The translations under genes and the position numbers were made by a program. Positions 1 through 12,991 of a stretch of 64,000 nucleotides of DNA are shown one piece after another. This stretch comes from Citrus sinensis. Taxonomy: Eukaryota > Streptophyta > Magnoliopsida > Sapindales > Rutaceae. The DNA lies in assembly GCF_022201045.2 (NCBI RefSeq), contig NC_068557.1, positions 4,650,001 through 4,714,000 of the forward strand, given 5' to 3'. Position 1 is the first letter of the stretch, and each line of letters begins with the position of its first letter. A model generated the notes under the pieces. The model worked only from the letters and a program-made list of their open reading frames with translations. It did not search any database and was not told the origin of the DNA.

Positions 1-62
1 CTTCCTTTTCCAACTGGCCAGACACATGGACGCATAATTTTGGCTTCATTTTTGTTGATTTG

Positions 63-65
<3 letters not shown>

Positions 66-119
<54 letters not shown>
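66..119. repeat. (AT)n microsatellite
   Basis: An uninterrupted TA/AT dinucleotide tract of about 27 units in otherwise AT-rich flanking DNA. Open reading frames of Tyr-Ile repeats across it are artefacts. It is likely polymorphic in length. Confidence 0.97.
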
Positions 120-121
<2 letters not shown>

Positions 122-2329
122 GGAGCCAAATGGATTTTGGTTTGCTTTCAAATTAGGTTCTAATTATATGTTGTGTTACATCGACTCTCAAGTTCTCAAC
201 ACTCCTCTTACATATTACCTACTGCCATCTTCATTCTATCAGACCTTGGTAAAAGAATTACAAAAAGTGATGTTGCTTATACATGACGCCTACTTCATTA
301 AATAAAAAACCTTTCTTTAGTAAAATTTAATGGGACAATATCAAATCAAAGAGTTAAAATAAATAAAAATATATACATACATTGTCTAATTTAGCTGAAC
401 AAGTTCATCTTCTTCTTTTTTAATCAAAATATAATGATTATTTTGATAATATATTAAGTCCACGCATGTCAATACCGTGTACTAATTTTTGAAAAACTGA
501 TGCTGTTAGTAGCATACGGTGAAAGCTACTATTTTAACTTTTTACCAAGCAAAAAAACCAAGTTCAATAGTACATATACATGTGTAAGATTAGAGATTAC
601 CTTAGTTTTTCTATTATATATGGGAGATGACAATAATCTTTCCATTATTTTCAATATATTGTATTCTTCTCTGTTATATATCCTCAGTCGTTTTTTCTCA
701 CACTTGTAAGGGTGCAATGAACATAGAGAGATTAGGGGAGAGTGAGAGAGAGAGAGAGAGAGAGAATTAAAAGGCCACTTAATTTTAATTGTGTGTGGAT
801 GGAATATAAACTTATAATAAATTTATGGGCGCATTGAATTAATATTAGTAAATAATTGAGACAAAGTGAAATTTAACCTATCGATAATTTTATTTTTTCT
901 TTTTCTATTTTAAAATTTTAAAATGGAGATGAAAAATCTCACCTATTAAATACCATCCACTATTTCCCTTATTGTTGCTCGAACTGTTCAGATCAAATGC
1001 ATTCAAAACAAGCTGAGGAGCATCAATAATTTGATCAATAACGTATATAATATATAACAGAAAGATCGAGACATCTAAAACTTATGAAAAAAAAAACTTA
1101 AGAATATAAATATATATCACGTGTATGGTGATAATATTAACTATTAAACTACCAAATATATCCAATAATGTTTTAATCCTTAATTTCGCTATCACCCAAT
1201 TACGTGTGCCACTAATTTTTATTTTGTCACTTTTAGGTAGAAGACTCATTAGTGAAGGTCTCAATAAAAACTTCGCCGTCCTATCGTGGAGAAATTTTAC
1301 AATACATCAGAAGTAATACAACTAATTAATGCATATATAACATGCACAATTAAATTTAATATAATTACTATTTGCATAGTGATTTTTTAAAAATAAATGC
1401 ACATATGTCATAACATTTACTTATTGTATGATTGACATGAAACGTCTTATATATTATATAATTTTTTCCTATAATGCCATACATAAATTAAATAATATAA
1501 TTTTTTTTTAAATAAAAAATTTATGGGTCATGTTGCTAGATCTATTGGACTTGCCAAATGACAAGCCCTTAATGGGAGGGCTCACAATCTCAGTAAGGGA
1601 AAATGATCATCTCCTGATCTGATCTCTTCTGATTTTTTTAAGATCTTCTGCCATGTGTCTTTTAGTGATAGTATATGGGTAAGATTCAACTTCTTTTATT
1701 TTTATTTTTTAACTACTAATCAGCAATTGAATTATTTGCTTATGACATGATCAAATCAAGAGAGAATCATGATCCCTCAGTAAGTTGAGGTGGTGCACCT
1801 GCGCGACATAGGTTTCTCTTCTCTCATAGGTGAAGCAAGTGTTATAAATTCTATAAATTTGAATTTGGGGGAAAAAAAACACATAACATAATATTCATTT
1901 TTAGGCTAGGGTTGGTGCATAGATTAAATTGAAATCACTTACTGAATTTGACTTAATTGGATTAGATTGGATTAATTATTAGAATTAGATTGAATTGTAC
2001 TAAATAAGATGTAGTACCATGTTATATTTACAATAGTATCGAATTAGAGTATATATATGATAAAAATACAATACTAACATAAAAATAATAAATAAAAATA
2101 AAATACTAAAAGTACCAAATAAACCAGACCGCTAATAACAATAAATAAATAACTTTTCGAGTGATATATACTGTGTATAAATGAAGGAATATATTATAAA
2201 AGCGCAAAATAGTTTTTCTGTAGTGACGCCAAGTGATCCCATTATGTTTAGACAAAATGTTAAATTTGGACCGCCGACCACGAATCCAATTTTAAGTAAA
2301 ACATGCAAAACATGGAATAAATATTTATT
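120..2329. other. AT-rich intergenic region, no gene seen
   Basis: Short open frames here have no recognisable family, no codon structure and no splice logic. A (GA)n tract lies near 743-764. I see no RNA gene and no complete mobile element in this stretch. Confidence 0.6.
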
Positions 2330-2337
2330 CTTACACC

Positions 2338-3215
2338 TAGGGATGGCAATTGTACCCGCAAACCCACAAACCCGTCCAAACCCACCCGCCAAAACCCGCC
2401 CGTTGCGGGTAATTTTATTTGTTGCGGGCGGGTTTAGTATTATAAATTAAAACCCGCATATGGATGCGGGTGGGTTTGGTATTAACCTTATACCCGGTGG
2501 ATACCCGCATGGATATCCACCAAACCCGCAATAATTTTTTTCAAATATTTTTAATTTAATTTAAATATAAAAATATATAAAGAAAATAATGTAATTAATC
2601 AAATTACCAAATAGCAAAAGGCTCAAAGTTGTGTATGTGTGTATATGGCTCATCTCTTATTCTAAAGTCATAACCTAAAGAAAACTAAAGGCATTTCCCT
2701 TCGAATTAGTATTTGAAAATATTAATCTTAATTATTATTTTAGGCATTGTGTTAGATGGGTGCTTATGGTGGTGAATAAAATAAATATATTCTCTTTGAT
2801 CTTGTTTTAAATGATAATATGAAATGTAATTATTATTTTTAGATATTAGTTTGTGTTTTTTAAATAGATTTGTATAATTTATACTTAAATTTGAGAATTT
2901 GTGTTGAATTGATGTGGAAATTTTAATTTTTCATTTACATTGTTTAAATATAAAATTGAATATGTTATATGGAACTTGAGGTTATTATTATAAATTTATA
3001 TATTAAATATTTGTGATTTTAAATACGGAAACCCGTAAAAAATCCGCCGGATACCATTGCGGGTTTGGTAATTGTTAAAACCCGCTGCGGGTGGGTTTTT
3101 TTAAAAAAATTAAAACCCGCTGCGGGTTGCGGGTGTGTTTGGTAATTTAAATTTTGTGCGAGTTTAGGTTTGGTAATGGCAAACCCGCTGCGGGCGGTGC
3201 CCATTGCCATCCCTA
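2338..3215. mobile_element. Non-autonomous hAT-type transposon with 8-bp TSD
   Basis: The element starts TAGGGATGGCAAT and ends ATTGCCATCCCTA, perfect 13-bp terminal inverted repeats. It is flanked on both sides by the same 8 bases, CTTACACC (2330-2337 and 3216-3223). An 8-bp target duplication with short TIRs is the hallmark of hAT transposons. The subterminal regions (about 2355-2530 and 3030-3200) are rich in AACCCGC and GCGGGT motifs in opposite orientation, which look like transposase-binding repeats. The 878-bp interior is AT-rich and codes for no transposase, so it must be mobilised in trans. Confidence 0.88.
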
Positions 3216-3800
3216 CTTACACCCCACTCCTACACTTACCCCTCGTTCCCAGACAAGAATTTCAAAAGACTCATGAGATTTTATCCTGTTTGGTAAAATA
3301 TGAATCCAAGCAGCCCTCATATCCTTCCTCCACAAGAATGGAGATTTGGTGTTCTGGCATTTTAATTTAATTTTATCAATTTCTTCTTGTTTCTAAAATT
3401 TCCACTTCTTGAGCCTTCATTAAGTTGTTTCTTCCTGTTTAATGATTAATGATTATAGAAGACGCTCAGGCATCCCACATATCACAATGCTATACTTCAC
3501 ACCAACATGTAAGCGTTTGACACATTTAATACTTTTTTATATGGAACTCTCATAGATGGAATAGAAAACACTTGGCTAGTATTGTATTACATCAATAAAA
3601 TTCTCATCTTGAAAGTTGAAACATTTTTATGAAGATCACAACGATGCTATTACAGATGCATTTAAGCAGTATAATACAATTTACATATATGATGGCTTCA
3701 TTTCACCAATAACACTATGCTTTTTAGGTAAAGACGCTTTCAATCTTCGCGGACACATCTATTCGAAACCTGAGTAGAGCTTGAAGCAACAATCAATCGT

Positions 3801-6800
3801 TTATGAGCAGTTTGTGTCATAACTTGCAAGTCCCAGCAACTCTGGACCTTCTAATCGAGGGTTATTCTCAAAGCTACACCATTCAAACAAAATATGGTCA
3901 GGGAGAGCAACAGAGAATAGAAACCTACAACTGGCAGAAGAGATAGAGAGGCGAAGAAAATTATTCAATGCTCTACGGTGTGATGTCCAGCAGACTGCAG
4001 AAAAGCAGACACTTCTTGGAGACAAACTTACATTTAGCTATCAGCAAATGACTCCCGTTAAAGTTTCCCTAGAGACTGCTTAATAGCAGCATACAACTAT
4101 ATATCTGTGATAGATATCAGACAAAAATTTCTTCCACAGTATCATTTTGCCCCTCCCATCTAAAGGTTATCAAATTCACTACAATCATTTTGGAAAATAG
4201 CATATTACACGTCCACAAAAGCACACAGCATGTAAACTATGAGGATAATGTGTAAGCATGAAGCTGCAAAGCATCCAGTTACCAAGTTATGCACATTTCT
4301 AAGTCCCTGTCCTACATATAGTTAGTTGAGAAAATATTATTTCAACACAAAGTTTCAAATAACTTAACTTATTCAAGATTATTTTGGAAGATTCCAAATT
4401 ACCTGCAATACAAAACAATCATGTTTTACAATACAAAACAATTCATGTTTTCATTTGCAGGATGTGGTTGAAATTTCAATTGATTTAACAGAAGAATGAC
4501 AATTACCGGTTGAGATTATGGAAATTTTTAATAATGATTTCCGACCTGCAAAAGCCTCTTGTTTTCTAATATGGCGTGCACAAAAAACCTCATACGTATA
4601 TTATTTTTTCCATTTTTTTTTCTCTGATACAAACCTCAGGCACAAATCAAAATAAATCAACAAGCACATGAGTATAAGAACAAATTAAAAAATCAATAAG
4701 ATGATCTATTAAGGGCAGAAAACCCAAACTTTCCAGAGTGGTTATTTACAGGTAAGACATCTCGTCAGATACTGTTGCTGAAGCCAAAACCAATTTAACT
4801 TAGAAGGTTGAGGCCTCTGAAATGCAAATGCAAGTAAATCTCAAGTCTAGAATTCACTAGCAAAGATGCAACAGGCTCTAAATCTTTTAGCAACCAACTA
4901 ACGATTTACTAGTAACCTTCAATAGTATTGCCATTGTTCTCAACATCACAACACTTCTTACCATTGTAAATTTCAGAACCGGAAAATGAGTGGTAATTTC
5001 ACTCAAAAAGTGTTTATACTAATTTGCTGAATTTATAAGACTTAAGTGGTGGCAATAATTTATATGCAGATTTCACAGTAAAGTATAACCTTTCACTATC
5101 ATTTACAGGCAGAATAACTCCAGAAATATCATAATAACAGAAACAAACACTTTCCCTTTTTACATAAGTAGAGTCAATATTTTGTTGAGAGTTTTGAATG
5201 TTGTTGGGCCATTCCTACAACAATCTTTGGGATAGATGGCTCCTCACATAGTATTAAATCAGGCTTACCAAGAAGAAGTCATGCATTCAAATTCCCCATT
5301 TGGTTAAGTGAATTACAACACAAAGCAGGTTCCAAACAAGAAGTCACATGGTTGACTCACAGTTCTGAGGAAAAAAAGAAAAAGGAACAAATCCCAGAAG
5401 GATCCCCATCAAAGTATCAATGAGACTTGGAAGGTTTATGCCTATTTTTATGACTATCATGTTCTCAAGTCATAATCCACATAACCTATTTATGCCAACC
5501 ATGTTCCGATGAAGATGCAACAACACAGAAATCACTGTGATTCAGATGTGAATAAGATAATCCTAAAATCCTCTAAAATTCAAGTACAATGCAACTAACA
5601 TTTCACAATGAATTAAATTTGCAAAGTGACCGTCATAATATATTAATCTATATAAGTTTCAGCCATTTATATAAACTATCTATCATTGCAGGGAAACAGA
5701 TGGCAATGTCTATTAGAGTGCCGAATGGATACCCTCCTTACCTATAATCTCCCAAATTACATGCAATATAGTTAGAAGAGCGCCATAGTTAATATCCCCA
5801 GTCATCACAACTCACACAATTGATAACTCCCCTTGATTGGAAGTATAGAAGTAGGCGATGTTACAGGTATGGAATTCATGCATCATGGATCATAAACTTG
5901 CAACATGGAAGGTTACAAGTCCAATGTTAAATAAATTTCATTTTATGATAACCCCATAAACATAACAATCCCAGTCCTGTAAAATAACAAGATTCTCCAC
6001 AGAATAACGTAAAATAAAAAAGACAGATATAGCCTATTTCTATCAACAAAGAATGACACAAGGACCTCGATAACATAAATTGCAATCCAAGGACAAAAAA
6101 ATAAGTTAAGAAGAAGCAGAAGGTGTGTGCAGAGATGAATAATTAAATCCATATACATTAGCTTGAACAAAATTACAACAGGGATGCAAGCAGCAAGTTA
6201 CAAAAAGATGAAACATACTTGTTGAGTGGGATGTGTTCAAATGGTCCGCTTGTAGGAATTGTTCCACACAGATCATTGCTTGAAACATCCCTGATAAGCA
6301 GCCAAATTTTTCAATATTACAGCAACAGAAGACAATACCAACAGATACCATCATACAAATGTGTGTACTTACACAACTTTGAGACTTGAAATTCCAACAA
6401 GTTCCCTGGGAATTTGTCCAGTTAGCCGATTATCGTTAAGCCGCCTGCAAAACAAAGAACGTGACACTCAGGCCAGCAATTATACATCACCATCTTATAT
6501 CAACTAATTCCAGAAAAAATGAGGGACAAGTGATAGGTCGCCCAAATTATAACTGTATAGAACGGTCTGCCAGACCCCAATTGCAATGAGATGCAAGGCT
6601 GTATTAACCAACAAAACCACTTAAAAGTCTAATGAGGGAGCATACAGGACCAGAACACACTGTTCCAAAAGTAACTTATCTAATTCCAATATCGCATTTG
6701 AGTTTTTACATTGGTATCTGACTCCAAGGAATACACTTTGAGCTTGAGAATCAGCACATGTGTTGATATAAGCACTATTACATAACAAACAGTCAAATAC

Positions 6801-7626
6801 GCCAACCCCAAAGAGCATACAAGCACATTGCAAGCACGAGAACTGAATTTTGCCAGTCCCGAATCATAAAAAAGACAAGCTGAGAGCTGATAAATAAAAG
6901 CGCAGCAAACCAACACTTACAAAAAAACAAGAGATTTCAATTTAGCCAAGGAAGGAGGGATTTTCCCCGAGATGTTGTTATTATACAAGTCCAAGCTGAT
7001 GAGGCTCTTCAAGTTACCGAGCTCGACAGGGATAGTTCCTTGGATGTTGTTTTTGTAAAGTTCCCTACACGTAATAGCAATTTAATTTATGTTTAAAAAA
7101 AAAAAGAAAACTAATTAATATTTAATATATACATATTACGAAAAGAAATGAACAGAAACAAATTCTGATTCACATACAGGTATTGCAAATGCTCGAGCTT
7201 GCCCAGTTCAGGGACGAGACGGCCGGATAGATTTGAATTACCCAAATCCCTGCAAATGAAGACCAGCAAGAGCAAAACGATGAACCCGGGGGAAAAAAAA
7301 AATACAAACCAAAATAGGAATTGTGGGGAGGTGGGGTGGGGGGGATGGAGATGGGGCCCACTGACTCACAGTCGGGTAACGCGGTTGTCCTGATTACAGG
7401 TTATGTGAAACCAAGTGCAGGGATTGACGAGAGTTGGATCCCAGCTCTGAAGCACGTTATCGGGATCTGATAGGCTTCTCCTGAGCGCGTACAGCGCGTC
7501 CCCCTCCGAGTTTCCACTCACCACCGCCACCAAGCTGCTGCTCCCTATTATTATTATTATTAGGCTTACGCTGAACGTTATACACACACTCAACCACTGC
7601 GCTGCCGCCGCCGCCGCCGCCGCCAT
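3801..7626 (-). CDS. Secreted SERK-like short leucine-rich repeat protein
   Basis: Six coding exons: 7626-7370, 7249-7178, 7064-6921, 6444-6373, 6290-6219 and 3873-3801 (690 nt, 229 aa). The product begins with an Ala run and a hydrophobic signal sequence (about residues 10-36), then an LRR N-cap ([10 protein letters not shown]) and five plant-type LRRs (LxxLxLxxNxxxGxIP). It ends in the conserved tail [17 protein letters not shown]. There is no transmembrane or kinase domain. It therefore matches the stand-alone apoplastic LRR proteins related to SERK ectodomains (Arabidopsis At5g21090/At3g43740, pepper LRR1), which are usually about 220 aa. Internal exons are 72 or 144 nt, one or two repeats each, all in phase 2. 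The ATG at 7626 lies right behind a GA-repeat leader. The last intron is about 2.3 kb. A specific function cannot be read from the sequence; roles in defence or receptor complexes are family-based inference. Confidence 0.94.
3874..6218 (-). other. Long last intron of the LRR gene
   Basis: About 2.35 kb separate the fifth and sixth coding exons. It contains AT-rich intronic sequence and one short imperfect tandem duplication (about 4405-4451, unit near 23 bp around CAATACAAAACAAT). No internal gene or recognisable transposon was seen. Confidence 0.6.

Positions 7627-7627
<1 letters not shown>

Positions 7628-7659
<32 letters not shown>
7628..7659. repeat. (CT)n / (GA)n microsatellite in the LRR gene leader
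   Basis: About 15 CT units on the plus strand, GA in the transcript, end within 2 bases of the LRR start codon at 7626. GA/CT repeats in leaders and core promoters are common in plants and can bind GAGA-type factors. A regulatory effect here is only inferred. Confidence 0.9.
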
Positions 7660-9595
7660 GGGTTTGTGTTTGTCAAAGAGAAAGAGGATCGGCTTTGGGA
7701 ATATCAGAGAGTCACCACGCACTAATTACAACTTGTACTTTATTTATTTACGGAGCTGCTCTGCTTTTCCTATCTTCCTTTTGTATTTTACTGTGTCTGT
7801 TCCACTTCAATTTTTGGCATGTCAAAGATTCCTCTTATTTTTATTCCTTTGAATAAAAAAAATTTGAAAAAAAAATTCCTAAAATTGCCTCTCCTTTTTT
7901 TTTTTTATCAATTATTATTTTACTGTAATTAAGATAATTATGTAAAAAATAAAACAAATTTATATAAACCACTTGCTTTTTACTAAAAATTTGGGGTCAA
8001 TAGAAATTCATATTGAATCAATGACTGATTTGAATTTTTTTTTATTTTTGAAATAAAATTAAAAAAATTAGCAAAATATTGTATACATTCAAAACTTATT
8101 CAAACCTCCTGAGGGAAAAAAAATGTAAATAAAACCCCCTTTGATAGTTTTTGTAATTTTGTAGTTTAGAAATATCAATAAGGCGACAAGAAAATATATT
8201 CATTGTTCAATCAATGAATGATTTAAAATTTTTTTATCTATAAATTTGATAAGAGACTGATTTATCATTGTCGCATCTTCCACATTTACTTATTTAGGGA
8301 GTCTCTCGATCTCTTATTTATGACTTGTTTGAATAACTAATTAATTAATTAATAACAAATTCTTTAAATAATACTCGTTTCAAAATTCTAATTATTATAG
8401 GTCGATTATTTTTTTTTCCCCCTTTCTCAACGAAATTCGTGGCTCTACCCTTGGTTTTAGGTCCATCAAATCTCTCTATACATGTAATATAATCAATAAA
8501 CCAAACTAAATAATAAACCACTTAAATATGTTGTTGTGGTTTTGGTGCGAACTTACTAGTAGTAGTGGTGGAATTGGAAAAAGGCAAGTCCACTTTCTTA
8601 TCAAAGTGAATTGGTCCAAGTCTGAGTATGACCACCACCTATTTTGTCCTTTTGATTCATCTTTTTGCTTTCCAAAAGTCGTTTCAAATTGACAGTGACA
8701 GCCCGTGTTCGCTCCCGCGAACCAGATGGCTTTCCCTTTTGAATGGGTCGTCATCATATAAGCCGTGTCAAACTTAGATATGTTTTTCAGTCCAATCAAA
8801 AAGTAAGGCCGAGTTAGTGCCAGCAATTTCGCCGTTAGGTTACAACTTAGAAGGTGCCTTTTTTCAGTTAATTATAAGATAAAGAAAGTCTTTGCAATTG
8901 TTATGTGAGTGATTTTTTATGACAGGTTTTTATTTATTCATATATTTTAGCTCGGATTTTAATATATTGGACTTTATTGATATATTTGTATCATGTTGGA
9001 AATGAAATTCTTGAATTGAGAATAATGTAGTCACGTGTTTTCTACAAAATAAAAATAAGAATCAAAATGACAAATTTAGTATGTTGCATTTGAAATTTGA
9101 TATGGGTTTAGTGTTGTTTCTTGTGCCTTATTATAACAAAAATACTAATAAATATTCGGAAGACATAATTGAAAGCGAGCAAAATAATCGATATATGTTC
9201 GGCGGTGCTATTTCAAAAATAATTTTGCTAGTAATTACATTTTTTTTTAAAAAAAAAAAGCTATGTAAAGCTAGTCTTATTTTTTTTAAAATTTTTTTAA
9301 ACGTATAATAAAAATTCTTCTATCATTTGTGATTAGAAGATCTGGCATTTTCGCATTTATATAAATTTGTAAAAATGACTCGACATATAAAAAAGGGTGT
9401 TTGGTTTTCTTACCACCATGTATCTCGTTTTGGTTTGTTCCGTTGGGCTGCAGTTATCGAGTTGGCCCACCATGGAATGCTATTTATTCCTAGCGGTGCA
9501 CGTTCGGACCCCAGTCTGTTTCAAAATGGACTCTATTCGGGAGTGCCACAAAAGTTGGCCCGTGATTGTAATAATGATATTCATGTTTCTTCTTT

Positions 9596-9597
<2 letters not shown>
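7660..9597. other. Intergenic region upstream of the LRR gene
   Basis: AT-rich sequence that should contain the promoter of the minus-strand LRR gene close to 7660. A minus-strand open frame of 106 codons (8506-8826) and a plus-strand frame at 9375-9755 have no recognisable domains and the second runs into an AT repeat, so I do not call genes. Confidence 0.5.

Positions 9598-9661
<64 letters not shown>
9598..9661. repeat. (AT)n microsatellite
   Basis: A long, nearly perfect TA dinucleotide tract of about 31 units. It is the second large AT tract in the window after 66-119. Confidence 0.97.
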
Positions 9662-9664
<3 letters not shown>

Positions 9665-11748
9665 AGTAATAAAAGCGCCCTTGATCGTAATAATAGACAA
9701 AATAATTTTTTTTCTAACAAAAAGCATCACACAAATCATGATAACTATTAAATAAGCAGGACATTAGAATGAAACATAAACTAGTTCATTGGTTTTCAAC
9801 GGTTAAATAACTTCGTATTTTTTTATTATAAATTAAAAATAATTATTGAAAATTTGGCAATAAGGGTAAATTAGCTCACTAAAATGGGTATTCAACTTCT
9901 TTTCAGGTGGGGATATTTGGACTCACCAAATTCCTTTATAAGTTTATTTCAAAAAAATAAATTTATTATTAAAAATCTAAATTTAAAAATCTTACAATTA
10001 TCTTTCACTGATTTCTTTTGCTCTTAACTTTACAATTGCATATTTTCTCTCTAATCTCCTATTCTACAAATTAAACACTTAATTTTACTCACTTTTTAGT
10101 TGATTAACTTGGCTTTTCTTATAATATCATGATATAAATTTCATGTTTTTTACAGAAAAACTTTTTTTCTTGATATTTATTAGCTTATGTTTGGTAAAAA
10201 TTAAATTTATAGAAATTCATTAATTTTCATAACGGATAAAAGTTTGTTAATATTGATTCATAAATGGTGGGTTTTGTTCCTCTTAATTAGTGATATAAAT
10301 TATTTGTATTTAAAAGTAATTTGAATGAATTGATGTAAATTTATGAAATTGAGAAGAAAAAGAGAAAAAAATATTCATTAAGTAATTTTTTCTAAAATTA
10401 TTTAAGTAAAAAACTTTTTAATTATAAAAAAAGTGTAGAAAAAAATTAATTATTTCGAATAATCTCGAAACTTTTATATCAAACGAAATAAAAGAAATCG
10501 AACTCCCCTCTCTTCACAATTTCCCTTGGGGTAGGCACAGTTCAGTTCGGTTCGGATCAAGATTGATTAGGCCCGATTAAATTCGGTTATTTTATAAAAA
10601 GAACCGAATACAATAAAAAAACCGAACATGAACTAATTTATTTGATTTGGTTCGGCTCGGTTCTATTTTTTTCGGTTCTAGGCGTATTGGACATATTTTG
10701 AATTTTAAATTTTAAATTTTTAGCTTGTTGGGCCTCATTAATGGAATAATTCTTCTCATTAATTAGTTTAGTTCGGGTCCAGCTAGCTTGCAACCGTGAT
10801 TTGGTATCCTATTTTTTGTCTTTTTGTGATCCAACCATTGGATTCAACCCAAAAGTTGCAAAAGCTATTCCAACGGCAAGGATACAATTACTTGGTTATT
10901 AATGCTGCAGCCCCTCTTGTTTCATAAAATAAAAAAGAAAAGATTAAATTTTAAGATTTTAACACATAAGTCCATCAAAATATTTTATGATGTTTATATG
11001 GGTCCAGGTAATTTAATAAATGAATATATTTAGATATACAACAATATGGATGGATTATTTTAACTTACTAAAATATTCCCCACATCCATTTATTTAAAAT
11101 ATCAATTACAAAAAATCCCATTTTTTAATATATTTTTTTAAAAATAAAATACCCATTTAATGTTTTACCATTTAAGATAGTGTTACTTATAAGGATAAAT
11201 AATTATTTTAATTAAATAAATGAAACTTAACTTTTATTTATTTCTATAAATTTGCTCAACATCAAATAACCTTATAATTGTTAGCATAAGATATAAATTT
11301 AGTCTAAAAAATTTATTCAAAGGGTCCCCTTAGGGCAAAAAATTAATTATCATATGATAATTTGGTTGGCACAAACTCCATCATTCTTAATTTACTTATT
11401 CATGTCAAACACTATATTGGAATTAAATTTTAGTAAAATAAATAAATGTCACCATCTTTAACCGCATTCAACAGGCCATAATTGTTGAGATTTTGTTATA
11501 GAGAGCAAGATATAGTCATTTTCTTATTATAGTAGTAAAAATAAATAAAAATAAACACAATAGATATAGTCATTTAAGTGAATGCAAGCATTATTTTTAT
11601 GAGATTTTGTGTTCAAGAAATTAATCTAATTATGTGGTTAGAAGACTCTCTATTTTTTGATATTTTAGAAGAATTATATGTTGGATAAATGAATAAATTA
11701 AGATCAAAGCAAAAAAAAAAATGATTGAGAAGAAAACCGAGAGAGAAT

Positions 11749-11988
11749 AATTTTTTAGAATTTTAAAATTTTCATATTTTAATTGGGGTTTATTTTGTAA
11801 AATTATTGAAATTTATAGTTTTTAATATTACAGAAAACAGTAGAGATTGCTGAAGAAAATGCCAAATAAATTTTTTAAAATTCTAAAATTATTATATTTT
11901 AATTAGGGTTTATTGTGTAAAATTTTTAAAATTTATAGTTTTTATTATTTACCAAAAACAATGGGGACTGTTAAAGAAAATGTCAAAA
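11749..11988. repeat. Direct tandem duplication, period 120 bp
   Basis: Copy 1 (11749-11868) and copy 2 (11869-11988) align without net indels at a period of 120 bases. Shared landmarks include ATATTTTAATT, GGGTTTATT, AAATTTATAGTTTTTA and GAAAATG. The copies differ at scattered positions, so the duplication is not recent. It lies in AT-rich intergenic DNA and has no coding content. Confidence 0.85.
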
Positions 11989-12433
11989 TTAGGTGTTTGG
12001 TATAATGGAGGCAAAGTAGTTCCGTCTAGTTCATTATAGTTTCATTACAAATACTAACAATAAATATAAAATATTCAAAACACATTTATCATTATTGTCT
12101 TACTAACTACTATTAACAAAATATTAAATATTAAGATTTAAGAATACAAATATAAACTCCAATGCTCCATTTAAATAAACATAAAGTTGTAAAGAAAAAT
12201 AAAAATAACAATAGTTACAACACAAAAAAAAAAATAATAATAATCGTGTGTGAGCAGGTTTATTGTAATCATTTTACATAGTCAATTAACATATAACATA
12301 TTTTATGTTTTGGTAAAATTATAAAAACATTCCGGTTCTTCGGTTCAGTTATTTGATTCAGCTAAGTGAACTGAAATCTGAACTGATATTTCAATTTTTT
12401 CTTATAAATGGAATATTCGAATATTTATAAGAA

Positions 12434-12991
12434 GGAATATTATCATTTTTCTACCAAAGGTATTCTGACACATCATGTCAGTACCATGGTTTGGTAAAAC
12501 CATCAGTTTACCACTAAACATTTAAATTGTTAGTATTTTCTTACCATTCCGTTAAAACTCAGTTAATATATGACGGAAAATTCATAAAAGGTCAATTTTA
12601 CCCCTGGAGCGTAAAAGACCATGTAATTAATCTTTTATGAATTTTGTAATTAAATCATCATTTGTTGTTCTTCCTTCTTAAAGGGCAAAAATTACCCTTT
12701 GTGAATTTTGTAAAATTGACCTTTTAAAAGACCATATGGTTAACATTTTATGAATTTTGTAATTAAATCATCATTTGATGTTCTTCATTCTTAAAGAGCA
12801 AAATCGTCTTTTATACTTCAAGGGTAAAATTGATATTTTATGAATTTTCCGTTACTTATTAACTGAATTTTAACGGAACAATAAAAAAATACTAACAGTT
12901 TAAATATTTGGTGATAAATTGATAATTTTATCAAATCGTAGTACTGACATAATGTGTCAGAATATCGTTAATGAAAAAATGATAATATCCC
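12434..12991. mobile_element. Mutator-type MITE with long TIRs and 9-bp TSD
   Basis: The two ends (about 12434-12620 and 12805-12991) are inverted copies of each other over some 185 bp. They begin GGAATATTATCA and, on the other strand, GGGATATTATCA, and share blocks such as TATTCTGACACAT and GGAAAATTCATAAAA. The element is flanked by perfect 9-base repeats TTATAAGAA (12425-12433 and 12992-13000). Long TIRs plus a 9-bp target duplication are typical of Mutator-like elements. The 558-bp length leaves no room for a transposase, so it is a non-autonomous MULE MITE. Confidence 0.88.

Noticed and set aside
60..305. Open frame of Tyr-Ile repeats
   Set aside because: It is only the translation of the AT microsatellite plus AT-rich flank.
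8506..8826. 106-codon minus-strand open frame upstream of the LRR gene
   Set aside because: No recognisable domain, no conserved neighbour role and no splice continuation; it overlaps the probable promoter side of the LRR gene.
9375..9755. 126-codon open frame upstream of the MULE MITE
   Set aside because: It runs through the second AT microsatellite; the part before the repeat resembles no family I know.
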